Shown here: positions 47,747-59,777 of the stretch, piece by piece | Layout: every line of letters starts with the position of its first letter | Position numbering within the stretch: position 1 is the first letter of the stretch | Assembly (NCBI GenBank): GCA_026120185.1 | Contig: JANUWF010001479.1 | Coordinates: 1,116,001 to 1,180,000 of the forward strand | DNA length: 64,000 nucleotides | DNA from: Voacanga thouarsii | Lineage: Eukaryota > Streptophyta > Magnoliopsida > Gentianales > Apocynaceae | Direction of reading: 5' to 3' | Translations under genes and position numbers: made by a program | Notes under the pieces: generated by a model | Seen by the model: the letters and a program-made list of their open reading frames with translations, nothing else | What the model was told of the DNA's origin: nothing | Database searches by the model: none

Positions 47747-49798
47747 TGTTGGATTGTATGCCCTCTTAGACTAGGTTTACGATGTAAAATCGAATTATTT
47801 AATAAAAGAATTTATTTTCGGAAATTGTTTGTGAATTTACTTTTTGTTTGTGCACGATTTTCGTTTGGAGCAGGACCCATTGTGTTTAAATAAGTGATCC
47901 ATGTGAATGGTGGTCTTTCACGGTAAGGTATGGATCACGGGTTATTTAACACATAAACATTTGTTCTTAACCTATTGATGAGGCCGGGAACCTCATCATG
48001 TTTAGGTTATTATGTTATGAATTCCAAATGGGGAATGGCTTACCTTTAGCCGAGTGGGTAGTCCACTCACTTCATGACATAAGCGTATTTCGAATACGTA
48101 GAACGGGACTGTAGTAGTGGTTTCTCAAAGTACTATATGGTAGAAACCTAGACTACTACCGCTACGAGCGTGGACTAGTACTCTACGACTTGAGTATGAG
48201 TTGGTGGTCTAGCGAAGGCTGGAAGCATATACTTTGATTTCTTGTAGTTGAGGTTCTATCATAGGGCCAATATACTTGCATGTTGGGTATGTGTGACTAG
48301 TTAGTTAAGGCAGGACTTATACAAGATAGTTTACGCACTATATCGCCCCTTGTGGTTGTCAGAATGGTCTAAATTATCCGGGGCCACTGGGAAACATGAC
48401 TTGGATGTTTGCTTTAGGGTAGCTCCCTTGGAAAGCGGAAACACTCCAGGAAGTCGTGGATCATTGGACTAGAAGCCTAAGGATGGTAGATGTCATTTAG
48501 GGGGTGTTAGTACACTTCTTCCTCTCTAAATGTACGGCGATGTGTAGAGGGTATTTTAGTCATTTCACCTGTAGGTCGGAGACTTTGCGAATGCGACATT
48601 GTCCTTGGGGTCAATATTTCCTTATGGTGATATTAGGAAATATTTAAAATGCAAAATACAGCTATTTATATAGCAGGGGTATTTTGGTCATTTTAGCGAC
48701 AAGGCGATGTGTCTTTTTGGTCCTCGGGATAGCCGTAAGTCCTAACTATTTTTGGGATGAGGAATTGGTCTCAGTTGAAGAGGATTTTATTTTATTTTGT
48801 TTTATTTTATTTTATTCAGGAAGTCTAATTTATTATTGGAATGGAATAAAATAAATAAATAAATAAATAAATAAAATAGGAGTTGAGAGAAATTAATTAT
48901 CTAGTTTATTTGGTTAATTAATTATTCGGGGCCTAGGTCCAGTATGAATAATTAAGAAATTAACCTGAGCTTAAACTAGGGGAAATAATTAATGTTTAAT
49001 TATTTATTGGGTTATTTATGTAGGCCCAAGAAATAAATAATTAAAGATTAATTTTTATGGTTCATTTGGGCTTATTAATTATTTATTGGGTTACTTATGT
49101 AAGCCCAGAAAATAAATAATTAATATTTATTATTTTGGGCTTTTTGGGTTTAAGAAAAATAATAAATATTTATCTGGCCAAATAGCTTGGACCTTAGGGT
49201 TTTTTCCAGATACGGTTAAAAGGAGTTTAAGGTTAGGCCAAACTGTTTCTCAGGATAACATCCGGATATTTTGAAATCCCAAGGATATGTTTATCAGAGA
49301 TTGAGAGACCTAATTTTGGCTAAATATAAACAACTTTTTGAAAAGAAAAAAACCCTAATTATTTTCCTTCCCAAGAAAAGACTCTCACGTGAGTCTCTCT
49401 TTTTCTCTCTCAAAGTCTCTTCTTCTTCTTCTTCTTGTTTTTCTCTTGTTCTTTGCTAATCAATATCGAACGAACCAAGGAGAATTGAGACCCTTCCTCT
49501 TCACCATAGTGTTCACCGACTAGAGGTTAGGTTGAGGAATATCCCGAGAACTGGAGAGCTAAGCGTTAATGCAAACAAGACGAAGTCGAAGGCTAGCAGG
49601 TGTTCAACCGGAAGCTCCTTCAACTGTGCAAAGCGAGGCGATTCCAGCCGTTCAATCTGTTCCTACGCAACCTAGGAGGGTTAAGGAACGCAAAGATATG
49701 ATCTTCACGCTTCCGCATGGCCTTTATGGCTCGCTTATAATTTTTTTTTGTCTCTGTTTTTATCCGTCCATGGCTCCCTGTTCTGCGTTTTGCCCTCA
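47747..49798 (+). repeat. Right (3') LTR, 2052 bp
   Basis: Starts TGTTGGATTG and ends TTTTGCCCTCA. It keeps the 66-bp segment at 47826-47891 missing from the left LTR. The same segment, diverged, is present in the solo LTR at 11195-12984, so its presence is ancestral. Confidence 0.95.
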
Positions 49799-51742
49799 GG
49801 ATTGCCCTACCAAAATACATGCTTGCCTTGCAAGATTCCAATCCTGGGACTATTGTGAGGTGGAGACACCATTAGACTAGTGTGGGTGATTTGAAAGCTT
49901 TTAGTTTCATTTTCTGGTCATTCAAACCTTCAATTGTCGGTTTCAAATATTGTCGTTCGATGGTATCAATTGATGGAACCCATTTAAGGGGACTTTATCG
50001 AAGCAAACTGTTGGTAGCGTCCACTTGGGATGCGAATAGTCATCTCTTCCCTCTTGTATTTGCCATCGTGGATGAGGAATCATTGGAGAGTTGGAGCTGG
50101 TTCTTAAAACTCTTACGTCAACATGTTATTTTGGACAGACATATATGTCTTATTTCTGATAGACATAAATACATTATCAATACTGTGCGCCATATGAATG
50201 AGTGGCAAGAACATTTCTCTTTTCATCAATATTGCCTCGGGCATATAAAGGAAAATTTTCATGCTAAATTTAAGGACATGAATTTGACAAGTTTGATGTA
50301 CGCTACTGGTTAAGAGTGCAAAAGGACCAAGTGTCAATCATATTTGGATGAAATCAGGATCCGAAAAGAAGATGCATTTAAGAATTTAATAGATATTGGT
50401 TTGGAGAAATGGATTTTGTCATATGATAAAGGGCACAGATATGGTTCAATGACTACTAGTTTGTTTGAATGTATGAATAGTGTGCTAAAGAAAGCAAGAT
50501 CTCTTCTGTTGAAAGTTTTAGTTGAAACTTATTTTCAGAAGTTAGTTAAATATTTTAATGAACATAGAGATGAGACATCTAATTTGAGACGCCTTTTACC
50601 ATTTGAAAAGTGAAAGTTGTATTCTTATTTTGAGGACAAATCTAGAGGGCATGTTGTGACTGAATTTAATGCACAACCAGTATATATGAGATCAAATCGT
50701 CTGTTCAATAAGGGGGTAGAAGTTCAAATGTTTATAGTGTCAATTTAACGGAGAGACCATGCACGTGCCAAAAATAGAGTATATATGGTATTCCTTGTTC
50801 ACATGGGTTTGCAAACTTTGCAGCATGTCATCACAGATGTTGGAATCCAATTGACTTTGTTTTGGAGTTCTATACTAGAAGGAATTATGAGTTGACATAT
50901 GAGGGTTAGTTTTTTCTTGTGACAGATGAACAATATTGGAGGCCTTCTAATTTTACGCTTGCACCAGTGGAAGAAATGATGCGAAATAAAGTTCATGGCC
51001 GTCCGCAAACATCGAGGATACCTTGTGATATGGATTATCGGACCCAACTCTCCTCCAAGATGTAGCAACTGTCATAGGAGTGAACATAATAGAAGGAATT
51101 GTAATAATAATAATTTTACTGTTTCGAGAGACTAGCCCTTATCATCATTTATTAGTTTGTTTTCTATTTAGTTGTATTTTCAACACAATTTCTCTATGTA
51201 CTTGCGATATTATTCTTGTTATTTTGAATGCTTCAATCATATACACTATTATATTGAATGTTATGTTATTCATGTGAGAAATGTTGACTTGAATCGCCAG
51301 AAGAGGATGTGAGTCTTTTGAATTTTACTGGTAATTAACACGCATCCCATAGGAGAACAAATGAATACTATATTGCTATTTTTGGTCTCTTGTATAGCCG
51401 GTTGCATAGAATAGCATTTAGCCTGGATTTGTGATGTTTTAGTGAAGTTTTGATGATATTTGGAGGAGATTTTGTTGGCTGAAAATTGAATAAGTTGATG
51501 AAGATAAAATTCTAGAAATTGAGGAAGAGGGGTGTTGCTCATAGGCTTAAGGTCTGAATGCGACTTAAAGGTCTTTTTTTATTTTTATTTTTATTTCTAT
51601 CGATTTAAAAACGGGTTACGAATGCGATCTCATTTCATTTAATCGCATTCACAATGGAATTACACTATTTCCGAAATTTCGATACCAACAGTCCCATTGT
51701 CAGAATTCCGAATGAAAACAACCTGACTCTTCGGAAATTCCG

Positions 51743-52071
51743 GTCCCCACTCAGTGCACACGAGCACCGAGCACCGAGCACCGAGCTCTCAGTTCTCTCT
51801 CTGTTTTGCTCTCCTTTGGCGCGAAAATCTTCATTGCTCTTCAAATTTCGATAGCTAAACCCAACTTCTCCGCAGGTTTTCTACAATTACTAAACTTATA
51901 AGCAGAAATGGTGTCGTTTTATACTTGATCCTCTCAAATGTGCATTTGAGCGGCTTTAGCTCTGCATTTTACTAAATTTTTCACTCGCGTAGCCAAATTT
52001 TTGGTGGAATCTCTCCATATTTTAGTACGCAATTTGATATCAGTTTTCTGTGTATCCATTTCGATACAGCA
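51743..52071 (+). promoter_or_regulatory. KIN-1 proximal promoter and 5' UTR
   Basis: Opens with the right target duplication of the MULE (51743-51751), then a short tandem array of GAGCACC units (about 51761-51785) and a CTCTCTCTGT pyrimidine stretch typical of plant 5' leaders. Only 329 bp lie between the MULE end and the start codon. The element therefore sits in the promoter or the 5' UTR. Confidence 0.55.
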
Positions 52072-55000
52072 ATGACGAAAATTAAAGTCTGTGCGCTATT
52101 CAGACCTCTAAATTCGAAGGAAAGAGCTGATCACGGAGATAGCGTCTGCATTCAGCGCAGAGATTCTGAATCCTTCATATTCCAGGTTCGAATTCTAATG
52201 GATCCTTTTCCTGTTCTAACGAGGATCGTACTTGTGTGTTATCTGTGTAAAATTTCACTTCGTATATTTTAACAACGAATTTTTGTTATGTAGCGTGGAA
52301 CATACTTTTAAGTGAATGTGAATTCGTGATATGAGTAAATTATGCGATTGTCTTGGATGTATGCTAGGATGATAAAGCAGAGGAGTTCGAGTTTAGCTTT
52401 GATAAAGTGTTTTATCCTGGTTCCGAGCAAGCTGACGTGTATGAGTTCCTTGCTTTGCCGATTGTGCAAGGTACAAAATTGTAGTATACTTCTGTTTTTT
52501 ATTTTATTTTCTCTTCGTTTTAGAGTTTTGTAATTGATAATTATGTTTAGGCTCTTTTTTCTCATATTCTCTGGTTAGGTTTTGGAAAGAATAACCATCA
52601 GTGGATTTATAATCTAGACGTTGTTTCCGTATAGCTACATTATTGTATATGTATTGCTTTTCTATTATTAAACATAAGAAAGAAGCAATATTTTCTGATG
52701 TTTTCGTATTAAATTTATGACAAAACAGGTGCTATCAATGGAGTAAATGGGGCAATTATTACATATGGACAGGTTGTATCACTCAGAGATGACTCATGTA
52801 TTCCTTAGCATATTCTTAGTAAGATATCAGGCGCTCTATGCCATGATATTCTGAATATGATTTTCCCAGTCATTACTCATGATAAGGAATACATCGGTTC
52901 ATATCATATAGGTTAAGTGTTGTGTTTTCATTAGAATTGGTATAATAAAATTTGTGATACCAAAGCAAGCTTTATGCTGAATCCAAAATTCATATTAAAT
53001 ATGTATTTTAGCAACATAACATACTGCGTATTAATCAAGTTAAATCCACTGCAAAAAGTCACAACAAGATTATCTTATTAATCAAAGTAGGATTAGTTTA
53101 AATTTCTGATGTCATCTCTGCCACTAATTGCTACTGGTAATAGGTCCTGATGTGGAAGTCATAATGCCTTGGATTAAGGATCATCTAAGATTTAAGGAAT
53201 GCATGATCAGATGTACATGTTGCAGTACGGTTGTATCTGTTATTCTACTGTATCTTTTCTGCTAATTGACCAAATTGATCTGAGCATGCCTTTTTTTTTT
53301 TTTTTTTTTTTTCTGTGTGTGTTTGGGTGGGGGGGGGGGGGGGACTGATAGCTGTTTTGCACTAAAATTTTCATGCTATTCTCCAAATGACATTGCTGCA
53401 GGACATTTTTATTTACATTTCAACTTTTTAGGCTGTAGTAAGACTTTACATATATGTTCTGGCAATAGGGCTGAAACAACTGAAATTCACCTGATGTTAC
53501 TTTCAATTGGTATCAATAAAAGAATTAATTACCACACCTCTGCAAAGGACCACTTTCGGAGTAAATTCATCTACTTGGCTAATTAACTTATTGTCTCTTA
53601 GAGATTAGTACTGAAATCATAGATATGTTGCATCTCTTTTGGTTTCTTCGTAAAAGTAGCTATAAAAAATTTGCATTCTGTATTTAATCGACAACATCTT
53701 GTGTAATTTTTACCAGACAGGAGCAGGGAAGACATATAGCATGGAGGTAAAGGAATGAAGCTTATATTATGCAAATGGGAAACTTATCTGCACATTAAGC
53801 AAGGAGAATCATTGGCTTTACTTGACTTTAGGGACCTGGCATCATGGGCAGTGATGATAAGAAGAAAGGACTGCTACCTAGAGTGGTGAATGGGCTTTTT
53901 GAGGCTATTAAACTTTCAGATGAAGTGACTAATTACATGGTCAAGCTGTCAATGGTACCTGGAATACCTCGAAACAATTCTGTCTTGATATCACTTGTGC
54001 ATTTTACCTATTGACTCTTATGTGTACAGGTTGAGATCTACATGGAGAGAGTAAGGTCGTTTCACTCTGGGGAGACTATCTGAACAATTAAATAGTCTGT
54101 ACATTAATTAGGGACTGTAGTATCCATGACAGTACTACATATCTGCTCTTGTTTGTTTCAGGGACCTGTTTGACTTATCAAAGGACAATATACAGATAAA
54201 GGAGAGTAAATTGCAGGGAATAAACCTCTCTGGAGTTACAGAGGTCAGCATGCTACTTCCCTCCCCCCTGCCCCCTCCTTTTGCATATTACTTACATTTT
54301 GCATCTTACTCCACATTATCCTTGTTAAATAGTAAAATGGATTGCATTGTTGATTTAGCTTGGTAGTATTTTATGTATATCAGCTTAAAAAACCTCCAAT
54401 GTCTGCTATGCCCTTGTTCCTTTGATTGTGAGACTTGCATTGAGATTGAACACCATGCTTCATGTCAAGGTCTTAGATACTTTTTGGTGTAGAAAAATGA
54501 GAACAAAGATTACAGTACTGCCACCTCCAAATTCCCTTCAGAGGAAAGGATGAATTGTATGGTTTGGACAAAGCAAGCCTTGCTACTGTAATTGGATGTA
54601 TAATGTGTATAGCAAGAAGAAACCTTTCTCTCAAGCCTCTGATTTTTTTCCCCTAAATGTTCTCGATTCAAAAGAATAACCTCAAAGCCTCTTCCTGCTT
54701 TACCATAGTTTTTTCCGTGCCATCTTCTGTTGTTCCAAATTTATGTAACTTTTTTATCTTAATTGACTCCTAGCTCAATAATTCTGTAATCTTAGATTCA
54801 AAAGCATCCATCTTTTGTTCGCCTTTTCTCTTTAACATGTTAATGTTACTAAGAATTCAGATGCACCATAAAATCTTTAGATTTCAAGACCCTTTTTTTC
54901 GTCTGTTTTCACTTTTACAGATTAATATTACCAACTCTGCAGCAGCATTACAAAGTCTATGCGTAAGATGTCAATTTTTGTAAATCTCCATAGCTATTCT

Positions 55001-57526
55001 TATGTTATGATTGTTCAAAAAGATGTTACTATTGCAGAGTGGGATAGCGAACAGAGCTGTTGGTGAAACCCGTATCCATAAGCTACTTTTTTTTTTTTTC
55101 AATTCTTCTTTGTTTCAGTTAACTAAATATTCTTTCCCTTTATTATTTCTTTGACACACCTGAGGCCTTAGACATTCAAAACTTTCTTTTCCTTTATGTT
55201 TTCTGTAAAAATATTATGTTTAAGTTTAACAGCTCCAGAAATGAATATGGCCAGCAGCAGAAGTCACTGCCTTTACATATTTACCATCCTGGAGGAACTG
55301 GCAAAGGATAAAAGGTGAACTTCAATACTTCTTTCCAGACTCGAACGAATTGATCTTGAAGATCCTCAATTTTCTGGACAGGGGGAGATCTGGAAAGTTG
55401 ATTCTTGTAGACCTAGCAGGTTCTGAGAAAGTTGAGAAAACTGGAGCTGAGGGTAGAGTCCTTGAAGAAGCCAAGACCATCAACAAGTCCCTTTCAGCAC
55501 TTGGGAATGTGATAAATGCTTTGACTTCCTGTCAGGGAAAAGCAAATCATATTCCTTACAGAGATTCTAAGCTCACCCGGATTCTACAGGATAATCTTGT
55601 TAGTTTCCTTCCCTGAGCCACATTTCTTCATCATGTACAATTCTTTTTGAGGCCAATTGGCTTCTACTTTACAGGGAGGTAACTCCCAAACAGGATTGCT
55701 CTGCTGCTGCTCACCAAGCCTTTCAAATATTTCAGAGAGCCTGTCTACCCTCCGATTTGGTGCAAGGCCTGTCACTTCATCTCTCCATGAAATTTTCTTT
55801 TCTTTTTTTCACATATATTTCTTTGGAAACTAATAGAAATTGTCTGATTTTATTTACTTCTCAAGCTATAGTTTTTCTCACCCTTGTTCTTCAGCATTAA
55901 CATAATTAAAAGAAAATCAAGGATCACTATGTTTCTTGTGCAGAGCAAAGCATATAAAGGCCTTCATAATTGTTACTAGCCATGAAGACACATGCACCAA
56001 AAAGCATGATTCCCTATCTCTGAATATAGAGGAGTTACGGGAGGGAATACTTGTCAAGGTTCAATCAATATTGTATTTTTTAGTTTTATCTTCTGTGGTT
56101 CTAGTCTCTAAGCACCATTTTTTTGACATATGCAGTTGAGGAAGAATTTGAAAGCTGAAGATGTTAAACTGTTAGAGGAACTTTTTAAGGTAGAAGGAAT
56201 TTTCTTTGATCCTAATAATGTTGAAGAGGTGGAATTTGCATATGAAGACATTACATCAAGAACAATTTCATCGCTGCAAAGAGCTGTGGAAGAATTGAGT
56301 ATCAAAGTGAAGGAGGTAGGCATTACATTGCCGTGGACTTTAGATGCTGCTATTTCTCTCTGTATTGTTAGGCAGGAAATAGAAACACACAAGCTCTAGT
56401 CATGTTTAGTACAGTTTCAACTGTTGAACACTGCAAAGAACATATGCATATAAGTTGGAGCAATTTTGAGAATATATACTTTCCTAAAGTGATTGTGCTT
56501 AGGTTTCATTTTAAGAAGAAATACTATGACTTCACTGAATCACACCTGCTTAAATCTGAGAGCATTCATATTGGTATGGAACTAAATTTCCTCCTTCAAA
56601 TTTGTCACAGCTTACGAGACAGAATGCAAATCTTAAGGCGAGATTAGAAGTTGCTGAAATATCCAACATGCTGCAGAAAGAGGCAAAAGTAAGTACAAGA
56701 TTTCTATGCATGATTCCCGGCACCACTCTGCTCAATTCTTGGATTGGTTCATACTTCCATAAGTGAAATCCAACAACTGAAGTAACTGATCAAACGATTT
56801 GTAAATGTACTTGCATGGAAGTCCATTTTCTGTGGAGTATCTTTTGAAGTATGCATGCCATGACTGAATGTTGGATAACCTTTAAGAAGCATAAAACAGT
56901 GCAATAGTACTTTTCTTTTATTGAACGTTCTCAACATCTTTGTTGAGGACAAATCCAAGTAGATTGCCTGTTGGTATGATAATTCCTTCATGCTAGCTGT
57001 GTGAGGCTTTAATGGACTTTCATGCTACGTATGGTGCATTCTCCGGTACAGAGATGGGAAATAAATATAAAGAAGTTTAGCTTGATTGGCAATGAAGCAT
57101 GCTCTTTTCCTTCATATTCCCCTGATGTCTGTCCATGGTATATGTTGGAGACTTTTATTGTAATGACAAGCTGTTGATGGTGAATGACGCTGTTGGTGGA
57201 CGAATGAAAATGCGTCATCAGTTGGCTTTTTCTGAAACAGATTTTTTTAGTGTGTTGATTTGGTAGTATTCCCTCCAAAATATTTTCCATACACACGTTA
57301 GTTAAAAGATGTGCAGTTGACAACAGCAATATTGGGATATTGTATTGACGATGTCATAGCTTACTCTTCACTGTTTGATCTAACTTCCTAGATCAACACA
57401 AATTGCATGAAAAAGGTTTACCCCTCTGGTTTTCCCAAACAAATGCAAGAAAAAGGAGACCAGAACAAATATGAGTTTTTGACTTGGAGAATATCTACTT
57501 CCATAATTTTTGTATATGAATGGTAA
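52072..57526 (+). CDS. KIN1: Kinesin-like motor protein KIN-1
   Basis: Exons with consistent phases: 52072-52185, 52368-52470, 52729-52772, 53717-53746, 53832-53954, 54030-54055, 54162-54243, 54921-54962, 55038-55071, 55239-55314, 55382-55598, 55675-55766, 55944-56058, 56136-56315, 56611-56688, plus a tentative last exon 57392-57526. The motor domain is nearly the whole protein: KVCALFRPL at the N terminus, P-loop [10 protein letters not shown], switch I SSRSH, switch [10 protein letters not shown], then [11 protein letters not shown] and [13 protein letters not shown] short coiled-coil tail follows. It matches the small plant kinesin-1-like protein (Arabidopsis At3g63480). Such motors move along microtubules using ATP; the Arabidopsis protein is linked to meiosis and female gametophyte development. 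The intron after 55766 appears to use a GC donor. The last exon ends in TAA but also contains a strong GTAAGT donor, so the C terminus is unsure. Confidence 0.9.
53288..53343 (+). repeat. Poly-T then poly-G tract in KIN-1 intron 3
   Basis: More than 20 T, a short TGTGTG stretch, then about 15 G. A candidate quadruplex-forming or polymerase-slippage site within the third intron. Confidence 0.7.
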
Positions 57527-59777
57527 GTACGCAATTTGATTAGAAGGTTGAATTCAGTCAATGTGCTTTTATAGAACAACTATAATTAATAAAACTATCA
57601 AAATATATTTTTAGTAAAATTTAGACACATATATCACCATTTCACTTTTAATAGTCAAGCTCAATTCTTTTAGTATTTAAGCTAGGGTCTCATGAACTTC
57701 CAACATAGTCATGAGCCGTTTAATCATCATCTAAATTCTGTGGTAGTCCATAATTTGCTTTACTTATGTTAATATTTTAAAAAATATAAAATTCTCATTC
57801 AACACAAAATAAGAAATTGTCATAAATATATTACGATTTGGTTGAAACTCATCTATTATGTAAAATATTAACATCTTAGCTCTAAGTAAAAAATTTTCTC
57901 TCTTTTAATACACTGAACGGAAAGAATATGATTCGAATTAGAATTTATTATTTGATTGAAAAAAAAAAATCACTGGATTAAAAAATTCTAATAAACTTAA
58001 TTATCATCTTATCACATATTAAGAGAATTATTATTATGTCAATCGGAAGAAAAATAATGTATCGATCAAGAGGTTAAACATATTTGGACAAGTTTCCTAT
58101 TCCCTTGTGAAGGAATCATACATCTTGTGACTTGAAGACAAATGTTTTTACTTTCTTGTGACTTGAAGATTTTGAAACGATGCATTTCCCTCAGCGCGAT
58201 CTGCAAAGGAAGAGTAAAATTTTGCCACCCGTGAAAGCAAAAAGTACTCGATGGATTTGCTTACAGAATGGAATTAAAATTGGTCCCAGTTTCCATTTCA
58301 CATTCCCCACAAAAACAATATTTAAAATGTCAATATTTATAATGAGAAAATGGAAGAATCTATTTATGTTTTCATTTATTCGTTAATACATACATTAAAA
58401 AAAGTATAACGAAATATATGATAAAATATTGTAAAATAAATGAAGATATAAGAGCTCAGAAACTTTTATAAAAATAGAAATAAGTTAAATATATAAAATT
58501 ATAAAAATTTTCTATTATTATGATTTATTTTTTTAAAAAAAATTTATCTTGAATTTAGCATATATGACCAACAAGTGACTAACTATTAAAAAAAGGTTAA
58601 ATCTCTAAAGTTAATATGAGAACTAAAAACAGATATACGGATACCTATGTGAATCCAAATACTATGAAGAACAGAAAAAATCTTATCCGCCAATTGGTAA
58701 GAATAAAAACAAAAGCAGGGAGAAATTAGGAAATACAAATTTATTTGGTCAATGACTAGTTAGGGATTTCAAGTTAAGTTGTCCACATTTGCTTTTTCTC
58801 CATTAACCTTACAGAAGTCACATTCACTGGTACTGATATCCCAACAGAAATCACAATCAATGCATCCATACATTGACAAATCCTAAAAAGCATTAATCAT
58901 TTCCTAGTCATGGTTTGATTCTAGATACATAGGAATACTTATAATATGTTAAATAGTGAAAAGTGGCATGGACTTATACAAGAGATACAAATACAAGTCA
59001 TCAATAAGAAATTTTTATTTTATTTTTATTAAAAAATTAGATATAATGTGTAACAAATGCATTATTATTTATGTATAATAAAAAAGTTTATCTTAATGCA
59101 TGTTTATTTTATATTTAAAATTAATTATAGAGTAATAATTTGAAAATTTTATGTAATTGTTTTGGAAAAGAATTAATTTTAACTATTGTACTATACTTTA
59201 CTTTATAAAAATGGTGTAATTATTGAACATCTAATTCATTAGGTTTAACATGTTTTTTTTTTCCCTTGAATTTGCATGATTTTAAATTTTATTTTTTATT
59301 TAGTGATGGTATTAACAATATATAAAATTAGTTTAACATATTTATTTAGCATCAATATAGTAGTGTTTTTGAGATCAATGGTTCTTCTAGTTGAAAGAAG
59401 AAAAATTCATGAGTTTTTTTTTTTTTTTATATTACTTGTTAGGCAACAATGTTTTGCTTAGGAACCAAACAAGTATTTTCCTTTCAAACATTTTAAACAT
59501 GTTTTAACCATCTATAAACCCTAAATAATAAATATTATTATAGTTATATTATATAGTAACTAAATAAACATTTTACATAGCCATGAACTTGAAAATATTA
59601 AGTCTACTTTCAAGGATAAACAAGTAATTAAAAACTTTAGTAATTCTGCTATTTTTAGGCTTTCCCATACTTGAAGCTAACTTTGAATGCACACAAAAGA
59701 CTACCAGCCTTTTTTATGATATATATTGTGCCTGTTGATAGCTAACAGGAAAAGCCATTGGAGCAGCGTCTCTGCCC
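57527..59777. other. AT-rich intergenic DNA before the GDSL gene
   Basis: No supported gene. A short plus-strand frame at 58180-58386 has no recognisable domain. The end of the region (59711-59730, TGATATATATTG) may supply the TATA box of the GDSL gene, about 55 bp upstream of its ATG. Confidence 0.45.

Larger units (their letters stand above)
40001..49798 (+). mobile_element. Ty1/copia LTR retrotransposon, full-length but decayed (9798 bp)
   Basis: Two LTRs (40001-41972 and 47747-49798), both TG...CA, surround a primer binding site, a long leader, a gag-pol region in copia order (gag, protease, integrase, reverse transcriptase, RNase H) and a polypurine tract. The 5-bp target duplication GGATT is perfect. 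The LTRs are about 2 kb, long for a copia element. They remain very similar apart from a 66-bp deletion in the left one and scattered small differences, which points to a fairly recent insertion. The coding region has several frameshifts. The element lies inside the transposase gene of MULE copy 2 and is therefore the younger of the two. Confidence 0.95.
38485..51135 (+). pseudogene. MuDR-type transposase gene split by a copia element
   Basis: The gene starts at 38485 (MNALDLP). Before the insertion: an N-terminal linker with a DIDESEESDIPAN acidic stretch, the MuDR domain near 39540-39700 (DLHLNMRFQNK, then DCWYAKCKHSS), and a second domain to 40000 (ELVYGDWPLTW). The copia element occupies 40001-49798. 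After it: the DDE catalytic core at 49882-50313 (SIDGTHLRG, STWDANSHLFPLVFAIVDEE, CLISDRHK), the Glu-bearing region at 50344-50613 (TSLFECMNSVLKKAR), a degraded SWIM region, and a zinc knuckle near 51055-51110 with C-X2-C-X4-H-X4-C spacing (CSNCHRSEHNRRNC). Stops and frameshifts occur in both halves, so it is inactive apart from the insertion. It is better preserved than the copy-1 gene in the catalytic core. Confidence 0.9.
33990..51742 (+). mobile_element. Long MULE copy 2: PMD gene plus MuDR transposase gene
   Basis: Terminal inverted repeats of about 150 bp: the left starts GCAGAATTTTCGGAAAATAG, and the right, on the other strand, CGGAATTTCCGAAGAGTC. They share TTGTTTTCATT and a GACA(G/A)TGGGA(T/C)TG block. 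Perfect 9-bp target duplications flank it. Order on the plus strand: TIR, leader, PMD gene (35515-37892), spacer, transposase gene (38485-51135, split by a copia element), TIR. Without the nested copia the element is about 7.95 kb. Frameshifts in both genes make it non-autonomous now. The perfect duplication suggests it is younger than copy 1. Inverted AATGCGACC-type motifs occur just inside the left TIR (34086-34175), between the two genes (38183-38205) and near the right TIR (51558-51650). Confidence 0.92.
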
